Source: Adiantum capillus-veneris
Lineage: Eukaryota > Streptophyta > Polypodiopsida > Polypodiales > Pteridaceae
Direction: 5' to 3'
DNA: 64,000 nucleotides
NCBI GenBank assembly: GCA_014529385.2
Contig: CM043963.1
Coordinates: 71,692,412-71,756,411 of the forward strand
Shown one piece after another: positions 21,036 to 32,061 of the stretch; position 1 is the stretch's first letter, and each line of letters begins with the position of its first letter. The notes beneath the pieces are model-generated. The model was given only the letters and a program-made list of their open reading frames with translations. It was not told the DNA's origin and made no database searches. The position numbers and the translations under genes were made by a program.

Positions 21036-22143
21036 ATGTTTCCTTTGCATATACATCATGCGAGAACTTTTCTTTTCTTGTACCACTGCAATCCCGCTCT
21101 ACAATGGTACATGGCCAAAACCCCTCATATCCATGTAGTTCTTGAATTCTTTGTAAGCAAGACTCTCACCCCCATTGCAAGTCAAAAAAACTCTCTTGCC
21201 TTTCTTATAGCAACCTACAAAAGCCACAAGGAGGCATTTCGATGGATTACATGTGGCTCTAACTGTTGTTTCACAGAGATTTTTATTCCCCACCACGGAT
21301 CTCAAGGTCTGATTCACCACATCACACACCTATTTTCTATGGCTTTCTCTATTGCACACCAACCATTCATATCATTGAAAAGACTTCCTTCTTCATGTAC
21401 CGAAGGATCATGGTCTGCACGCCCCTACAAATCAGGCCTCTTGTTCTCACTTCAACAAGTGATTGAACGTAACACATGGCTCATCAACCACATGTTTATC
21501 CAACATCAAAATTGTGTGTATAGGAAAATCAATGGCATACCCATGGGATTAGCATGCTCCCCCTGTGGTGTACTCTCTACCTTTATGCTCTAGAATATAA
21601 TTACCTTGCGAAAACCCTTAACTCACCTAACCCAAAATCTATCTTGGAAAAAATTGGCATGCCTTATAGATACTTTGACAACCTCCTCATCATTAACTCA
21701 GAAGACACTCTACAGTTCATAAATAACCACACCATATACCATGAGTGCCTAAGCATTGAAAGTAATTTTGGCACCCAAGCCAAATTTCTCAACCTCCAAC
21801 TTACAATCACTGACAACCAATTAATAAAAAAACTCTCCAAAAAAGAGGATGGCCTACCCTACAAACCTGTCAAATATCTCTAAAGGTCAAGTAATAGACC
21901 TACAGAATGGGCCCACAAAGTGATTCTCTCCCAACTAAAACCCATTCTTTTTTTGTAATACATACCCATTAGAAGCTACAAAGACATCAAAAATCTCATC
22001 CAAGCATTCTGTAACAGCGGTTTTGAACGCACAAAGTTATGGCAATTGGTCAGAGGGCACATGCAGAACTACACAACATCCTCATACACATGCTTAATCA
22101 ACAATATTTTGGAGCACCTTAAAATTGGAGGGCACTAGGCCCC
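21036..22143 (+). pseudogene. Penelope-like (PLE) reverse transcriptase remnant
   Basis: Plus-strand frames show, in order: TYKSHKEAFRWIT (the K-H-K...FRWI block of PLE RTs, near 21215), LQQVIERNTWLINHMF, YRKINGIPMGLACSP (G-x-PMG-x-x-x-SP, near 21520-21565), a frameshift, LYLYALEYNYL, MPYRYFDNLLIIN (catalytic RYxDD with the second Asp changed to Asn, near 21660), and FGTQAKFLNLQLTITDN. After a stop at 21883 the homology goes on (WAHKVILSQLNPI-like, then LWQLVRGHMQNYTTSSYTC). No GIY-YIG endonuclease was seen. Gypsy and LINE RTs lack the PMG-SP plus RYxDD combination in this form. Confidence 0.55.
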
Positions 22144-22270
22144 GCGGTTTTGAACACACAAAGTTATGGCAATTGGTTAGAGGGCACTTGCAGAACTACA
22201 CAACATCCTCATACACATGCTTAATCAACAATATTTTGGAGCACCTTAAAATTGGAGGGCACTAGGCCCC
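22017..22270 (+). repeat. Tandem duplication, 127 bp x 2
   Basis: 22017-22143 is repeated at 22144-22270 with a few substitutions. The duplicated piece is the 3' tail of the Penelope-like remnant. Confidence 0.85.
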
Positions 22271-23101
22271 CTTAGGAGCCTAGTGTCCCCCAGGCGATCA
22301 TATCTCGTAGTGTGGGTGGAGGTGGGCCTCTCCCCGTGATGTCGACAGGCATACAAAACAGCCATGGTGGAAAACCCCCCTTAAAACACGCACCCCTCTC
22401 AAAACATACCTCAAACCACAAAAATGGCCTTGGAAGGAAATAACTCCTACAAAAAACGTGGGTGAAAAAGGGAAGAGTGGTAGCCTCATTCAAAAAGGAA
22501 TCTATAACTGACCACCCCCACCCCCCTCAGCCTTAATACAATTAAAAAAGACCTCCCAATCCCCCCCCCTTTTCTTTGCACGGTTGAGTTTATTTGGAGG
22601 GAATCAAGAACTTGGAGAAACCTATATAAGGACAAAACTCCCAAAAATATCTTTGCAAGAGGATTTCATACTATATCACCGAGTGCTGTACTTCCTGTAA
22701 CTATCCAAGCCTACACCATGGATCCTCTCAACCAGGTGCTGTCTCATGCATGATTTTATTAAGGTGACATCAATAACACGTAGGAGTTTCTTACGACACC
22801 TGCTTTCAACCTTATGAACTAAAATTTTACTTGTTTCTTTTTTAAGTGATGGTGGCAGATAACATGACTCTCCTCTCTCTAATGCATGTGCATGATGGAC
22901 ACCCATCGCCAGTAACATCTAAACTATTGTTCTAAAACTTTCCAAGTTGCTCTAAAATAGGCTCACTTTGCCTATGGATGTGGATTTTTTTATTAAATGT
23001 CTGCTTCTTTGGACATACATGTGTAATTCTTTCATCTCTACTCCCCTAAAATCCCAAGAAATTTTGAATTGTTCCATCTAATACTCTCTCTCTCATTATT
23101 T
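22271..23101. other. No gene recognised
   Basis: C-rich patches (22515-22570). Only short overlapping frames on both strands. Confidence 0.5.
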
Positions 23102-23129
23102 ACACACACACACACACAAACCCCACACC

Positions 23130-23183
<54 letters not shown>
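23102..23183 (+). repeat. (CA)n microsatellite at truncated LTR
   Basis: Two CA runs (23102-23118 and 23132-23183) separated by a short C-rich piece. They abut the first base of LTR homology. Confidence 0.95.
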
Positions 23184-23186
<3 letters not shown>

Positions 23187-23981
23187 CCAATGAGGCTTCA
23201 ACAACAGCAATTAGCAAGAGGGCTCGCCCAAGAGAGAGAGGGGGCTCATTTTTGCAAGGCATTATCACACACACACTCACACAAGCTCATGTGTCAAGAA
23301 AGAGAAGATTAAATCTTCCCAAGATTTAATGGAGAATTCATCACCTACTCCAAGCTTGTGAGATAAAAGCCTACATCAACACTCTCTTGGCATGTGGATG
23401 CAAATCCAACCAAGAGCCAAGCTTCAATGCATGCTCATCTCCTATACCAAGCTAATTACTAAGCTAAGCTATGCTACATATGAGTGATTATGTGAGGAGA
23501 TGTACATCTTTCTCGTAAGATACTCCTTCTTCCTCTCAATCTACTCTCATACCCTGCTAGCTCTCACCATCTTCGAAGGTGTGTGAGGTCTTGGGTCTGA
23601 GAACGGGGATAATTCAAGTTGTGTTTGTTAAGTGTTTTGCTTAGTGCATGAAGTTTCCATCTTCATTGCACTAGCTAGTCTTGAAGGAACCCAAAGAATT
23701 GTATTGTACCATGTCTCTCTTGATGGGAGAAACCATAATACAAAGCCTTTTGGAGGGGGGACCGGCTCCATGCAAATCCGGTCCTCAACTGTTGTCAATA
23801 GCTTAATTTCTCTCTCTTTTGAAAGTATTGTCGATGCTATCTAACTAGGTGTTATGCTTTTTGTTGCTCTCTCCACCCAAGCACTCTTGTAATTCTCATT
23901 AGGAATCTATTCTAATGAAATTCCCACTATGTTCGTGCTAATTTCCGCTACACATAAGTTATTAGGCCATTAAATGTTACA
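23187..23981 (+). repeat. Truncated 5' LTR of the chromovirus
   Basis: Homologous to 30492-31286. Begins at CCAATGAGGCTTC and ends GTTACA. The first ~790 bp of the LTR (compare 29700-30491) are missing and replaced by (CA)n. Confidence 0.85.
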
Positions 23982-23982
23982 T

Positions 23983-23994
23983 TGGTATCAGAGC
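23983..23994 (+). other. Primer-binding site, initiator tRNA-Met
   Basis: TGGTATCAGAGC, one base after the LTR end; the standard initiator-Met complement. Confidence 0.9.
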
Positions 23995-24396
23995 TCAAGG
24001 TTTCTCTTTTCTTGCTCAAGAAGGGAGGTCCTCAAGCTAGCTACAAATGGTTGGTATTATTAATTGCCTGTGAGTAAGTAGAATAGGGATTTTTCAGCCT
24101 TGCAGTGCGCCTGCCTTTGTGCAGTTAATGGGGCATCACCGTCGAGAGCTATGGTCTTAATAGTGGAGTCCTACGGGGCTTGCCTACGTCTTAACCACTA
24201 TTGAGCTATTTGAAGCTTGACAGGAGCCGGTGCTGTTTTGGTGTTGAAAGACCCTCGCTTCTATTCCTTGCAATTAATGGTATTCGAGCCGCGGGTACAG
24301 TAGCTTGAGTGCTTTTTCTAAAGGGGTAAAGAGGAGTAGCAACTAGGGCTTGAAGTGCCAAAGTACACCTAAAAAGTTTACACCTAAAAGTTGTTA
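23995..24396 (+). other. Leader of the chromovirus
   Basis: Untranslated leader between primer site and gag. An in-frame TAG at 24394-24396 marks its end. Confidence 0.6.
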
Positions 24397-24475
24397 GAAT
24401 GGCAATAGTAAAGAGAGTGAAATTAATGTTGATAACTTTGATTTTGCTCATGAGCAAGCTACTAATGATGCTTCA

Positions 24476-25333
24476 ATGCTTGTTAACTATCTTGTTACTA
24501 GGCTTCAACAAGCCATGGGCAATCCATCTCTCCAAAGTGAAGTGCAACGGCAGCTCCGTGCTCACGGGATTCTCCAAGCGCATCACCATGACGAGAGAAC
24601 ACCTAGGAAGCCTCCTTGTGAGACTCCCAAAAGAGGTCTCTCTCCGATTTGGGAAGAAGAAGAGAATCCTTATGAAGGGCTCAAGAATTTACTTCTTGAT
24701 GATGCATCTCCTTCCCAAAGGAGAACTCAAGAGCCTCCACCGAAGGAACGAGAAAGAAGCGAGTCTCCCGTCACCTCGGCGGAGATGGCTCCACGAAGAT
24801 GGCGGGCTAAACGCTCTCCATCACCACCAAAGCGGAGAAGACCATCGTATTCTTCTCCTCACCACAATTCGAAGAGGGATGATAAAAAGCAAGAGAAGAA
24901 AAAGGCGAGAAAGAGGACACCCTCTTCTCCATCTTCTTCATCCTCTTCCTCTTATGAAAGCTATGGTGAAGACGACAAAGATCAGGACAAGAAAAAGGCG
25001 AGAAAGAGGTCACCCTCTTCTCCACCTTCTTCAAATTCTTCACCTTCTGAAGAAAGTGATGGTGCAAATTTTGAACCATCAAAAAGAAGAGGCCATAGGA
25101 AATCCTATACCGCATGGAAGAGGTCGTCCAAGCTGAAGAAATTCAAAGAGGGAGGGAAGAGCATCTCTTTCCTTACCTATGATGGTACCTTTGGTGCCAC
25201 GGACAAAGTCTTGGCCTTTATCCAGCAATTCGATGCGACGTTTGGAGATGAGGGCTTCACGGAGTCCTCTAAGCTACGCCATGTAGCTATGCACTTTCAA
25301 AAGTCCGCTAGACAATGGTGGTCTAGCCTATGA
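24476..25333 (+). pseudogene. Gag (matrix/capsid part) of the chromovirus
   Basis: 285 codons from the first in-frame ATG; the frame is open from 24397, so the start could lie a little upstream. The N-terminal third is followed by an Arg/Ser/Lys/Glu-rich stretch (about residues 105-205) with a duplicated KKKARKR-SPSSP module. The capsid-type Retrotrans_gag domain starts near FKEGGKSISFLTYDG and ends at ARQWWSSL. A TGA at 25331-25333 stops it; the same frame then continues with a typical capsid sequence (TWKALRASIMKQFL), so the stop is a mutation, probably CGA to TGA. Confidence 0.85.
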
Positions 25334-25381
25334 GCCAATGGTGAAGCTCCACGAACATGGAAAGCTTTAAGAGCTTCCATT

Positions 25382-28177
25382 ATGAAGCAGTTTTTGGCCA
25401 ACGATGCCAAAGACAAAGTACTCACCGAATGGCGAAGCTTAAAGCTCTCTCCCAATGAATCTATCCACAAATATGTATACAAGTTTTGGGACCTACAACT
25501 CAAAGCCACTGTCTTCAAAAAGTTGGATTTTGGAGAGCAAAAGCAACAATTTTGTGCGGGCTTAACCGAAGAAATGGCGGAGTATGTCAACTCCCAAAGA
25601 CCACGTACCATATCGGCGGTAATACACCACACTATGGTGGCCTCTCGAATCAATTTCCAAACGGGGGCAAAAAGAAATAATAAGCCCCCGGAAAACAAGG
25701 GTTCCAATGAGCCTAAGGGGAAGGACAATGTCCAAAAGTCTCCTAAGGGCAACTCCAACAAAGCTAAAGAGAAGGGAGTTTACAAAGGTAAGAATAAACT
25801 CTCTCCTGAAGAGCTTGAGCGTTATCGTAAGGATAACCGATGTTTCAAGTGCGGCGAACAAGGGCATGCGTACCGCGCTTGTCCCCAAAAGAACAACCGC
25901 CAAGATCCTCCTAGAGCTTCCTTGGTTAAAATCCAAGAGGAGGAAATTCACCAAACTCATCACAAAGGATCTCCTCTGTGCCATGCTTGGGGAAAGGTAA
26001 GAGAACACGATGCTTTTATTCTCTTTGACCCTGGTTCTACTCACAGTTTTATATCTATGGAGTTAGCCACCAAGCTAGGCATACAATCCTACGAGATGGG
26101 AGATGTCCTACCCGCAGACAGTGCCTTCAAGGGGCAAGAAGCTTCAGTCACTCCCTTAATCGGGAAATTGAGGCTTCATGTCCAAGGCTATGTGGACAAA
26201 GAGGACTTCTTTATCTCTCCTCTCAAGCATGAGGATGTAATCCTAGGGGCACCATGGTTTGACCGCCTGGCTGCCGATGTTAAATTTCCTGAAAGGAGAA
26301 TCTCCTTTAAGTTCAGGGAAAAATACATGTATATAAATGCTAAGGAAATGGGTAGCACCATCCCCATTGTACATACACCAGCTTTCAACAAGTCAATAAA
26401 GAGCTCTATTTCCGTGTACATGATTTTTGTTAAAGATTCTCAAAATGAACCTAATGCTTTAACAAAAGAAAATAAAAGCAACCAAAAGGAATTAGAGTTA
26501 TCCAATTTTCTCAAGGGTTTTCAAGATGTTTTTATTGACGACATCCCTTGTGAGCTACCTCCTAAACGAGGTAATGATGACCATGCAATTGAACTTCTTC
26601 CAGGAAGTTCACCGCCTAATAAACCTCCTTATAGAGTTTCTCAAGCTCAACAAGAGGAGATTATGCGGCAAGTGCATGAGTTAGTTGAGAAGGGTATGGT
26701 TAGGCCAAGCTCATCTCCATTTTGCTCACCTGTGCTATTAGTGCAAAAGAAAGACGGCACATATCGTATGTGTGTCGACTATAGAGCACTAAATAGGATC
26801 ACTATCAAGAATAGGTTTCCCGTTCCACGGGTAGAAGACCTATTTGATAAGCTACAAGGATCGACCTACTTCAATAGGATTGACCTAAAAAGTGGCTATC
26901 ATCAAATAAGGATAGTTGATCAAGACATTGTAAAGACCACATTTTGTACTACATTTGGTCTTTACGAATACATTGTCATGCCTTTTGGCTTGACCAATGC
27001 ACCAGCCACATTCAACCGCTTGATGGAGAAGCTGTTCAGGCCTCATCGAACCTTCACTGGAGTGTTCTTTGATGATATTATCATCTATTCTAATTCATTG
27101 GAGGAACACAAGCAACACCTCCAGGTAATATTTCAAGTTTTAAGAGAGAATAGACTTTATGTTAATCGAAAGAAAAGTGAATTTTTCTTGCAAGAGATTC
27201 AGTATTTAGGTCACATTATCTCTCAAGATGGCATCCAAATGGATCCATCCAAGTTAGAGGTAATAAAAGGATGGCCTAAACCAAGGAATCTTCATGAACT
27301 AAGAAGCTTTATACGTATGTGTGCATACTATAGACGCTTCATAGAAAAGTTCTCACAAATTGCGGGACCATTACATGACCTAACAAAGAAAAGCGTTAGG
27401 TATACATGGTCTGCTAAGGAGAACAATGCTTTCGAAAAGCTTAAAGAAAAGCTTATCTCTCAACCTATGCTTATACTACTGGATCTCTCAAAACCGTTTG
27501 AGGTCCAATGTGATGCTTGTGGTGATTGCCTTGGAGCTGTTTTGCTCCAAGAAGGGCACGCCATAGGCTATGAGTGTCGAAGGCTCGACCCTGTTGAGCA
27601 AGCTCTAGGCATATACGAAAAGGAACTCCTTGCATTTCTACATGCCTTAGACTCATGGAAGCATTATTTATTGGGGACTCCTTTCATTTTGCGAACGGAT
27701 CACCAAAGTCTTAAGTACTTCATGACGCAGACCAAGCTCTCCGACAAACAAATGAGGTGGGAAAATTTCCTTTCGCAATTTCATTTTCATATTGCTCACA
27801 TTGCTGGCAAGCATAATCAAGTAGCTGATGCACTCTCAAGACGGCCGAGAGTGAATGCGGTTTCCATAGCAACTCACAATGATCTATCTTCAATGATAGA
27901 TGAGTATGCTATTGATCCCGATTTTAGAGATATGATTTCAGCCCTTGCATTAGGGAAGAAAGAAGAACCATTTACTTTACAAGATGGTTATCTTCTCTAT
28001 GGTAATAGACTATGCGTCACTAATTCACTATGTGAGAAACTAATGTATGAATCTCATGCTCCACCTTATGCGGGGCATAGAGGGATTCAGTCTACCTTAA
28101 AGGGAATTAAAACATATTTCTATTGGCCTACCATGAAAGTAAACATACAAGAGTATGTTTCCAAATGTGTGGTATGA
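25382..28177 (+). pseudogene. Gag C-terminus, protease, RT, RNase H and integrase finger of the chromovirus
   Basis: 931 codons in the gag frame. Order: capsid end; zinc knuckle CFKCGEQGHAYRAC (25841-25882, CX2CX4HX4C); retropepsin-like protease with LFDPGSTHSFIS (Asp codon 26027); RT with CVDYRALNRITIKNRFPVP, RIDLKSGYHQIRI and the catalytic FFDD (27065-27076); thumb FIRMCAYYRRFIEKFS; RNase H with QCDACGDCLGAVL, YEKELLAFLHAL and RTDHQSLKYF; integrase zinc finger YAGHRGIQSTLKG. A TGA at 28175 falls at the second Cys of the finger (CVV-stop-QK). The frame reopens at once. Protease, RT and RNase H residues look intact; gag and pol lie in one frame as in many plant chromoviruses. Confidence 0.9.
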
Positions 28178-29389
28178 CAAAAGACAAAATTTGATAGAGG
28201 GAAGCAACTTGGATTGCTTCAACCCTTGCCAATCCCTAATTCACCATGGGAGAGCATATCCATGGATTTTATCTTTGGATTGCCTAAGTCTATCCATGGG
28301 AATACGGGAATATGGACGATAGTAGACAGGTTTAGTAAACAAGCTCATTTTATACCTGTCAAAAAGACTATCAAAGCCCATTAAATGGCAACCCTCTTTA
28401 TTTCAAAAATTTTCAAGTATCATGGCTTGCCCATGTCCATAGTGTCGGATAGAGATCCTAGAATGACCAGTAATTTCTGGAAGGGTCTCTTTGAGAATTT
28501 AGGAACAAGGCTAAACTTCTCTTCGGCCTATCATCCACAAACTGATGGCCAAAGTGAAATAGATAACCTAACCATTCTCGATCTACTAAAAGCCTATGTA
28601 ACGGAAGTAGATCAAAGATCCCAATGGGAGAAGTACTTACCCTTAGTGGAGTATGCTTACAATAACACTGTACGTACTTCCACGGGAAAAGCACCTTTCG
28701 AGGTAATTGAGGGAAGATCAAAAAGTCCCTTGCTACTTAAGGTACATGGGAAGATCTTCGCTGCAGATGAGTATAGCCGAGACCTACAAGAATCTTTTCA
28801 AAAGATTAAGGATGCTATCTCTATCTCACAGCAAAGGCAAAAAGTTGCTACTGACAAGCACAGAAGAGCCCAAGCCTTTAAAGAAAATGATTGGGTCTTG
28901 TTAAAGTTTCTCAAGGCTCGATTAAGGCACACAACGTGCAAGAATCCTACGGGTCACCAAAAGTACTATGCTAAACTAGCAAAAAGATACTATGGTCCCT
29001 TTCAGATTCTTAGGCCAATCAATGAGATGGCCTATCAACTCAAGTTGCCCAATCATTGGCTCATACACAATGCTTTTCATGTGAGACTATTAAAGCCTTA
29101 CAAAGGAGAGCCACCTCAAGAACCAACTATTGAAGACCCACCGGAGATCGAGGACCAAGAAGAGGTGCTGCAGCCCGAGTCCATTCTCCGACATGAAGAC
29201 AAGATACTAAGAGGCGGTAAGACTATCCGACGATATCTTATTAAGTTTAAGAATTATCCTTTTGAAGATGCTAGATGGATGCAAGGCATACAATTAAAGG
29301 ATAAACTAAACCTTGTCAATGTTTACAATGCTTCCAAGAGTAAGCAAATGTACAAAATGTTAAAAATGAACAAAGTTTTTGTCTTATAA
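28178..29389 (+). pseudogene. Integrase core, C-terminus and chromodomain of the chromovirus
   Basis: Continues in frame after the TGA; a further TAA at 28382-28384 (probably CAA to TAA) splits it, then 334 open codons follow. Catalytic acidic residues are visible in [20 protein letters not shown] and YHPQTDGQSE. The GPF-type C-terminal motif reads KRYYGPFQILRPINEMAYQL. A chromodomain ends the protein (about 29185-29330): ESILRHEDKILRGG, then YLIKFKNYPFEDARW. Chromodomains steer integration toward marked chromatin in this clade. Confidence 0.9.
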
Positions 29390-29699
29390 GACTCTCTTTT
29401 TCTTTATTTGTGCACAAAAATGAAGTAGTATGCATGCTTAGATCAAGTTTGCGGAGACGACGTGTCCCAAACACCAAGTAGAGCTTGTCACTCTACTATG
29501 GAAGACTGATAGGACTAATGTGTAGACATGCTTGCGGCAGCCTCAGGCTCTCAAGCGCCAAATGGATTAGTCATCCATTGTGGAATGATGTCGTAGGGTA
29601 ACATAGGGATCCTCTACCCGCTAAGAAAAGGACTCATGAATATACTTTATCTTCTCTACACCATAGTCGAGGACGACTATGATTTCAAGAGAGAGGTAA
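29390..29699 (+). other. Spacer and polypurine tract of the chromovirus
   Basis: Non-coding; ends TTTCAAGAGAGAGGTAA before the LTR start at 29700. Confidence 0.75.
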
Positions 29700-31286
29700 T
29701 GTCATAATAATCAATATCTAATTCTCCTAAATGATTTTCTCATATTAAACTGATCATTTAATGTGGGGAAGGCCAGGGGAGAAAAAGCTAGAATATTGGT
29801 TAAGCTAGCAGACCGGCCACAGTAGGGATCCAAAGGAGGGAAAATAGGGATCCAAAGGGGGGGGCCATCTGCAAAAGATCCATGTGTACAATGGGCTAAA
29901 AAGACCCTAAGGTTCAGCCCATTAAGACTTCCAAAATGCTAAGGTTCCAAAATTCAAAGGTTGTGTCCAAAGGTCAACCCTAGGGAAAATTGGATGCTTT
30001 GTGTGTGCCCTAAAAGTCTTTGCACATCCCTACATGGGAGGGGGCGAGCCCTAAAGGTAGGGGATGAGAGAGAAATCCACACACACACACACAGGCTCCC
30101 TTTACACAAAGGGAATGAGGGACACATGTCAGCTCCCTAGGCTAGATGCCCACAAGGTGTGCCCAATTTCTATTGGATGACCCTTGAAGTGGACCAATGA
30201 GAATTAAGCTAGAGTAAATCTAGTTTAATTAATTTAAAAACATTTAATAAAAGAAACCAATGAGAATTAAGTCTCCTAGAAGACTATTGGGCAGTCTCCC
30301 AAGGGGTCCAATGAGCATTCAGGAGCCCCATGGCTTGCCTGATTCCTATTGGCCAGGAGGCAAAGGGGTCCAATGAGAGTTTAGTTTAATTATTTAATTA
30401 CCTAAAGCTCTCACAAAAGGGGAAAGGGGGACACATGTCAGAAGGCTATCACTTATGCTGCTTAATTGTAATTGGCTTGACTTGGGGAGGGCCAATGAGG
30501 CTTCAACAACAAGAATTAGCAAGAGGGCTCGCCCTAGAGAGAGAGGGGGCTCATTTTTGCAAGGCATTATCACACACACACTCACACAAGCTCATGTGTG
30601 AAGAAAGAGAAGATTAAATCTTCCCAAGCTTTAATGGAGAATTCATCACCTACTCCAAGCTTGTGAGATAAAAGCCTACATCAACACTCTCTTGGCATGT
30701 GGATGCAAATCCAACCAAGAGCCAAGCTTCAATGCATGCTCATCTCCTATACCAAGCTAATTACTAAGCTAAGCTATGCTACATATGAGTGATTATGTGA
30801 GGAGATGTACATCTTTCTCGTAAGATACTCCTTCTTCCTCTCAATCTACTCTCATACCCTGCTAGCTCTCACCATCTTCGAAGGTGTGTGAGGTCTTGGG
30901 TCTGAGAACGGGGATAATTCAAGTTGTGTTTGTTAAGTGTTTTGCTTAGTGCATGAAGTTTCCATCTTCATTGCACTAGCTAGTCTTAAAGGAACCCAAA
31001 GAATTGTATTGTACCATGTCTCTCTTGATGGGAGAAACCATAATACAAAGCCTTTTGGAGGGGGGACCGGCTCCATGCAAATCCGGTCCTCAAATGTTGT
31101 CAATAGCTTAATTTCTCTCTCTTTTGAAAGTATTGTCGATGCTATCTAACTAGGTGTTATGCTTTTTGTTGCTCTCTCCACCCAAGCACTCTTGTAATTC
31201 TCATTAGGAATCTATTCTAATGAAATGCCCACTATGTTCATGCTAATTTCCGCTACACATAAGTTATTAGGCCATTAAATGTTACA
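29700..31286 (+). repeat. 3' LTR of the chromovirus (1587 bp)
   Basis: Starts TGTCATAATAATC and ends AAATGTTACA (TG...CA). The second half equals the truncated 5' LTR. Confidence 0.9.
30172..30499 (+). promoter_or_regulatory. Array of inverted CCAAT-box pairs in U3 of the LTR
   Basis: Five CCAATGAG motifs (30194, 30257, 30308, 30370, 30492). Four are preceded by ATTGG at a fixed start-to-start distance: 30172/30194 (22), 30286/30308 (22), 30348/30370 (22), 30471/30492 (21). CCAAT boxes bind NF-Y in plants. The constant spacing is seen directly; the regulatory role is inferred. Confidence 0.55.
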
Positions 31287-31871
31287 AGATATCATTTTAA
31301 AGTTCTCCTAAAACAAAGCAAGGGTCAACCATCTGGGACCTGGCTCCTTGCTTTGTCTCTCTTGATTAGGGCCCTAACCTAATCAGATTATCCTAAACTA
31401 ATGCAGCCTGCACCTATAAAAGAACACTGAGAGGTCACTATTATGACAACACTTGGGGAGTCAGCACTTGAGAAGGAAGCCATGCACACACACTGACTCT
31501 AAGGGTCACCACACACAAGAGTAGGATCTCCGTGCATATGAAATTTTTCCTAGAGAATGCACTATAGTCTCTCTCTCTCTCTCTCTCTCTCTATCACCAC
31601 GGTCTTCATCTCAATGAAACTATGTCTTTTATAGATACCATTTGAATCAATTTTGCCCTGACATCTCGAGGGGTTTTCATCATCTACGTCTACGTCTCTG
31701 TCTCTCTCTCTCTCTACGGTGTGCTATATTAGTGTTATTTTAAATATTGTTGTCTGCATCCTAGCCGCTCAGAGCTAGGTGGTGTCCCATGTCTACTCCT
31801 TGTGATGAGTTAGCATTCGAGGTCCTGGCGTAGAGGCCGCTGGGGTTCGTTTTGCCTTTGCGCCTATCATT
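31287..31871 (+). repeat. LTR-like segment ahead of a second TGGTGCCCCCAC site
   Basis: Contains a good TATA box (TATAAA 31415-31420), (CT)n at 31568-31592, and ends CA directly before the same primer-site-like motif seen at 14992. Its left border is the chromovirus LTR end, so its full length and partner LTR are unknown. Confidence 0.4.
31415..31420 (+). promoter_or_regulatory. TATA box
   Basis: CACCTATAAAAGAAC, close to the plant TATA consensus. Confidence 0.4.
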
Positions 31872-31896
31872 TGGTGCCCCCACTGAGGAGGGCTTC
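31871..31896 (+). other. Primer-site-like motif, second copy
   Basis: Identical over 26 bp to 14991-15016. See that entry. Confidence 0.5.
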
Positions 31897-31944
31897 TCAA
31901 AAACCTTTAGTTTACAACGCCAAAAATGATGCGCGTCGTCGACC

Positions 31945-32061
31945 ATGGATGAATGGCTACGGGAATACTCTAATTGGAGAACGGAGGAGGAAGAAATTGA
32001 AGAAGCACTAACCGCCTTCATCGAAGTACTACTGCTAGGTTGTAGTGTCGTTGATATCTAA
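31945..32061 (+). CDS. Short acidic ORF after the primer-site motif (38 aa)
   Basis: Starts at ATG in GACCATGGATG, a good plant start context, and encodes a Glu-rich peptide (MDEWLREYSNWRTEEEEIEE...). It may be the truncated start of a gag-like protein of the element whose LTR-like end is at 31871. No further coding sequence was recognised downstream. Confidence 0.25.
   Translation: MDEWLREYSNWRTEEEEIEEALTAFIEVLLLGCSVVDI

Larger units (their letters stand above)
23187..31286 (+). mobile_element. Chromovirus (Ty3/Gypsy with chromodomain), 5'-truncated LTR
   Basis: The order truncated 5' LTR, initiator-Met primer site, gag, protease, RT, RNase H, integrase, chromodomain, polypurine tract, full 3' LTR is complete. 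The retained 795 bp of the 5' LTR and the matching 795 bp of the 3' LTR have the same length and differ at only about eight or nine positions by eye, so the insertion is fairly young. Gag-pol has three in-frame stops and no frameshift. The missing 5' LTR half removes the promoter part (U3), so this copy is probably silent as well as disrupted. No target duplication can be tested on the left. Confidence 0.9.

Noticed and set aside
21099-21329. Minus-strand frame opposite the Penelope-like remnant
   Set aside because: It lies opposite the conserved FRWIT block and shows no Gypsy motif, so it is a shadow, not more of the minus-strand element.
24399-25136. 245-codon plus frame in chromovirus gag
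   Set aside because: It overlaps the true gag frame, is Lys/Leu/Arg-rich without domain, and is a shadow.
31287-31871. Calling a complete LTR
   Set aside because: Only one end is supported by a primer-site-like motif; the other border and the partner LTR are not visible.
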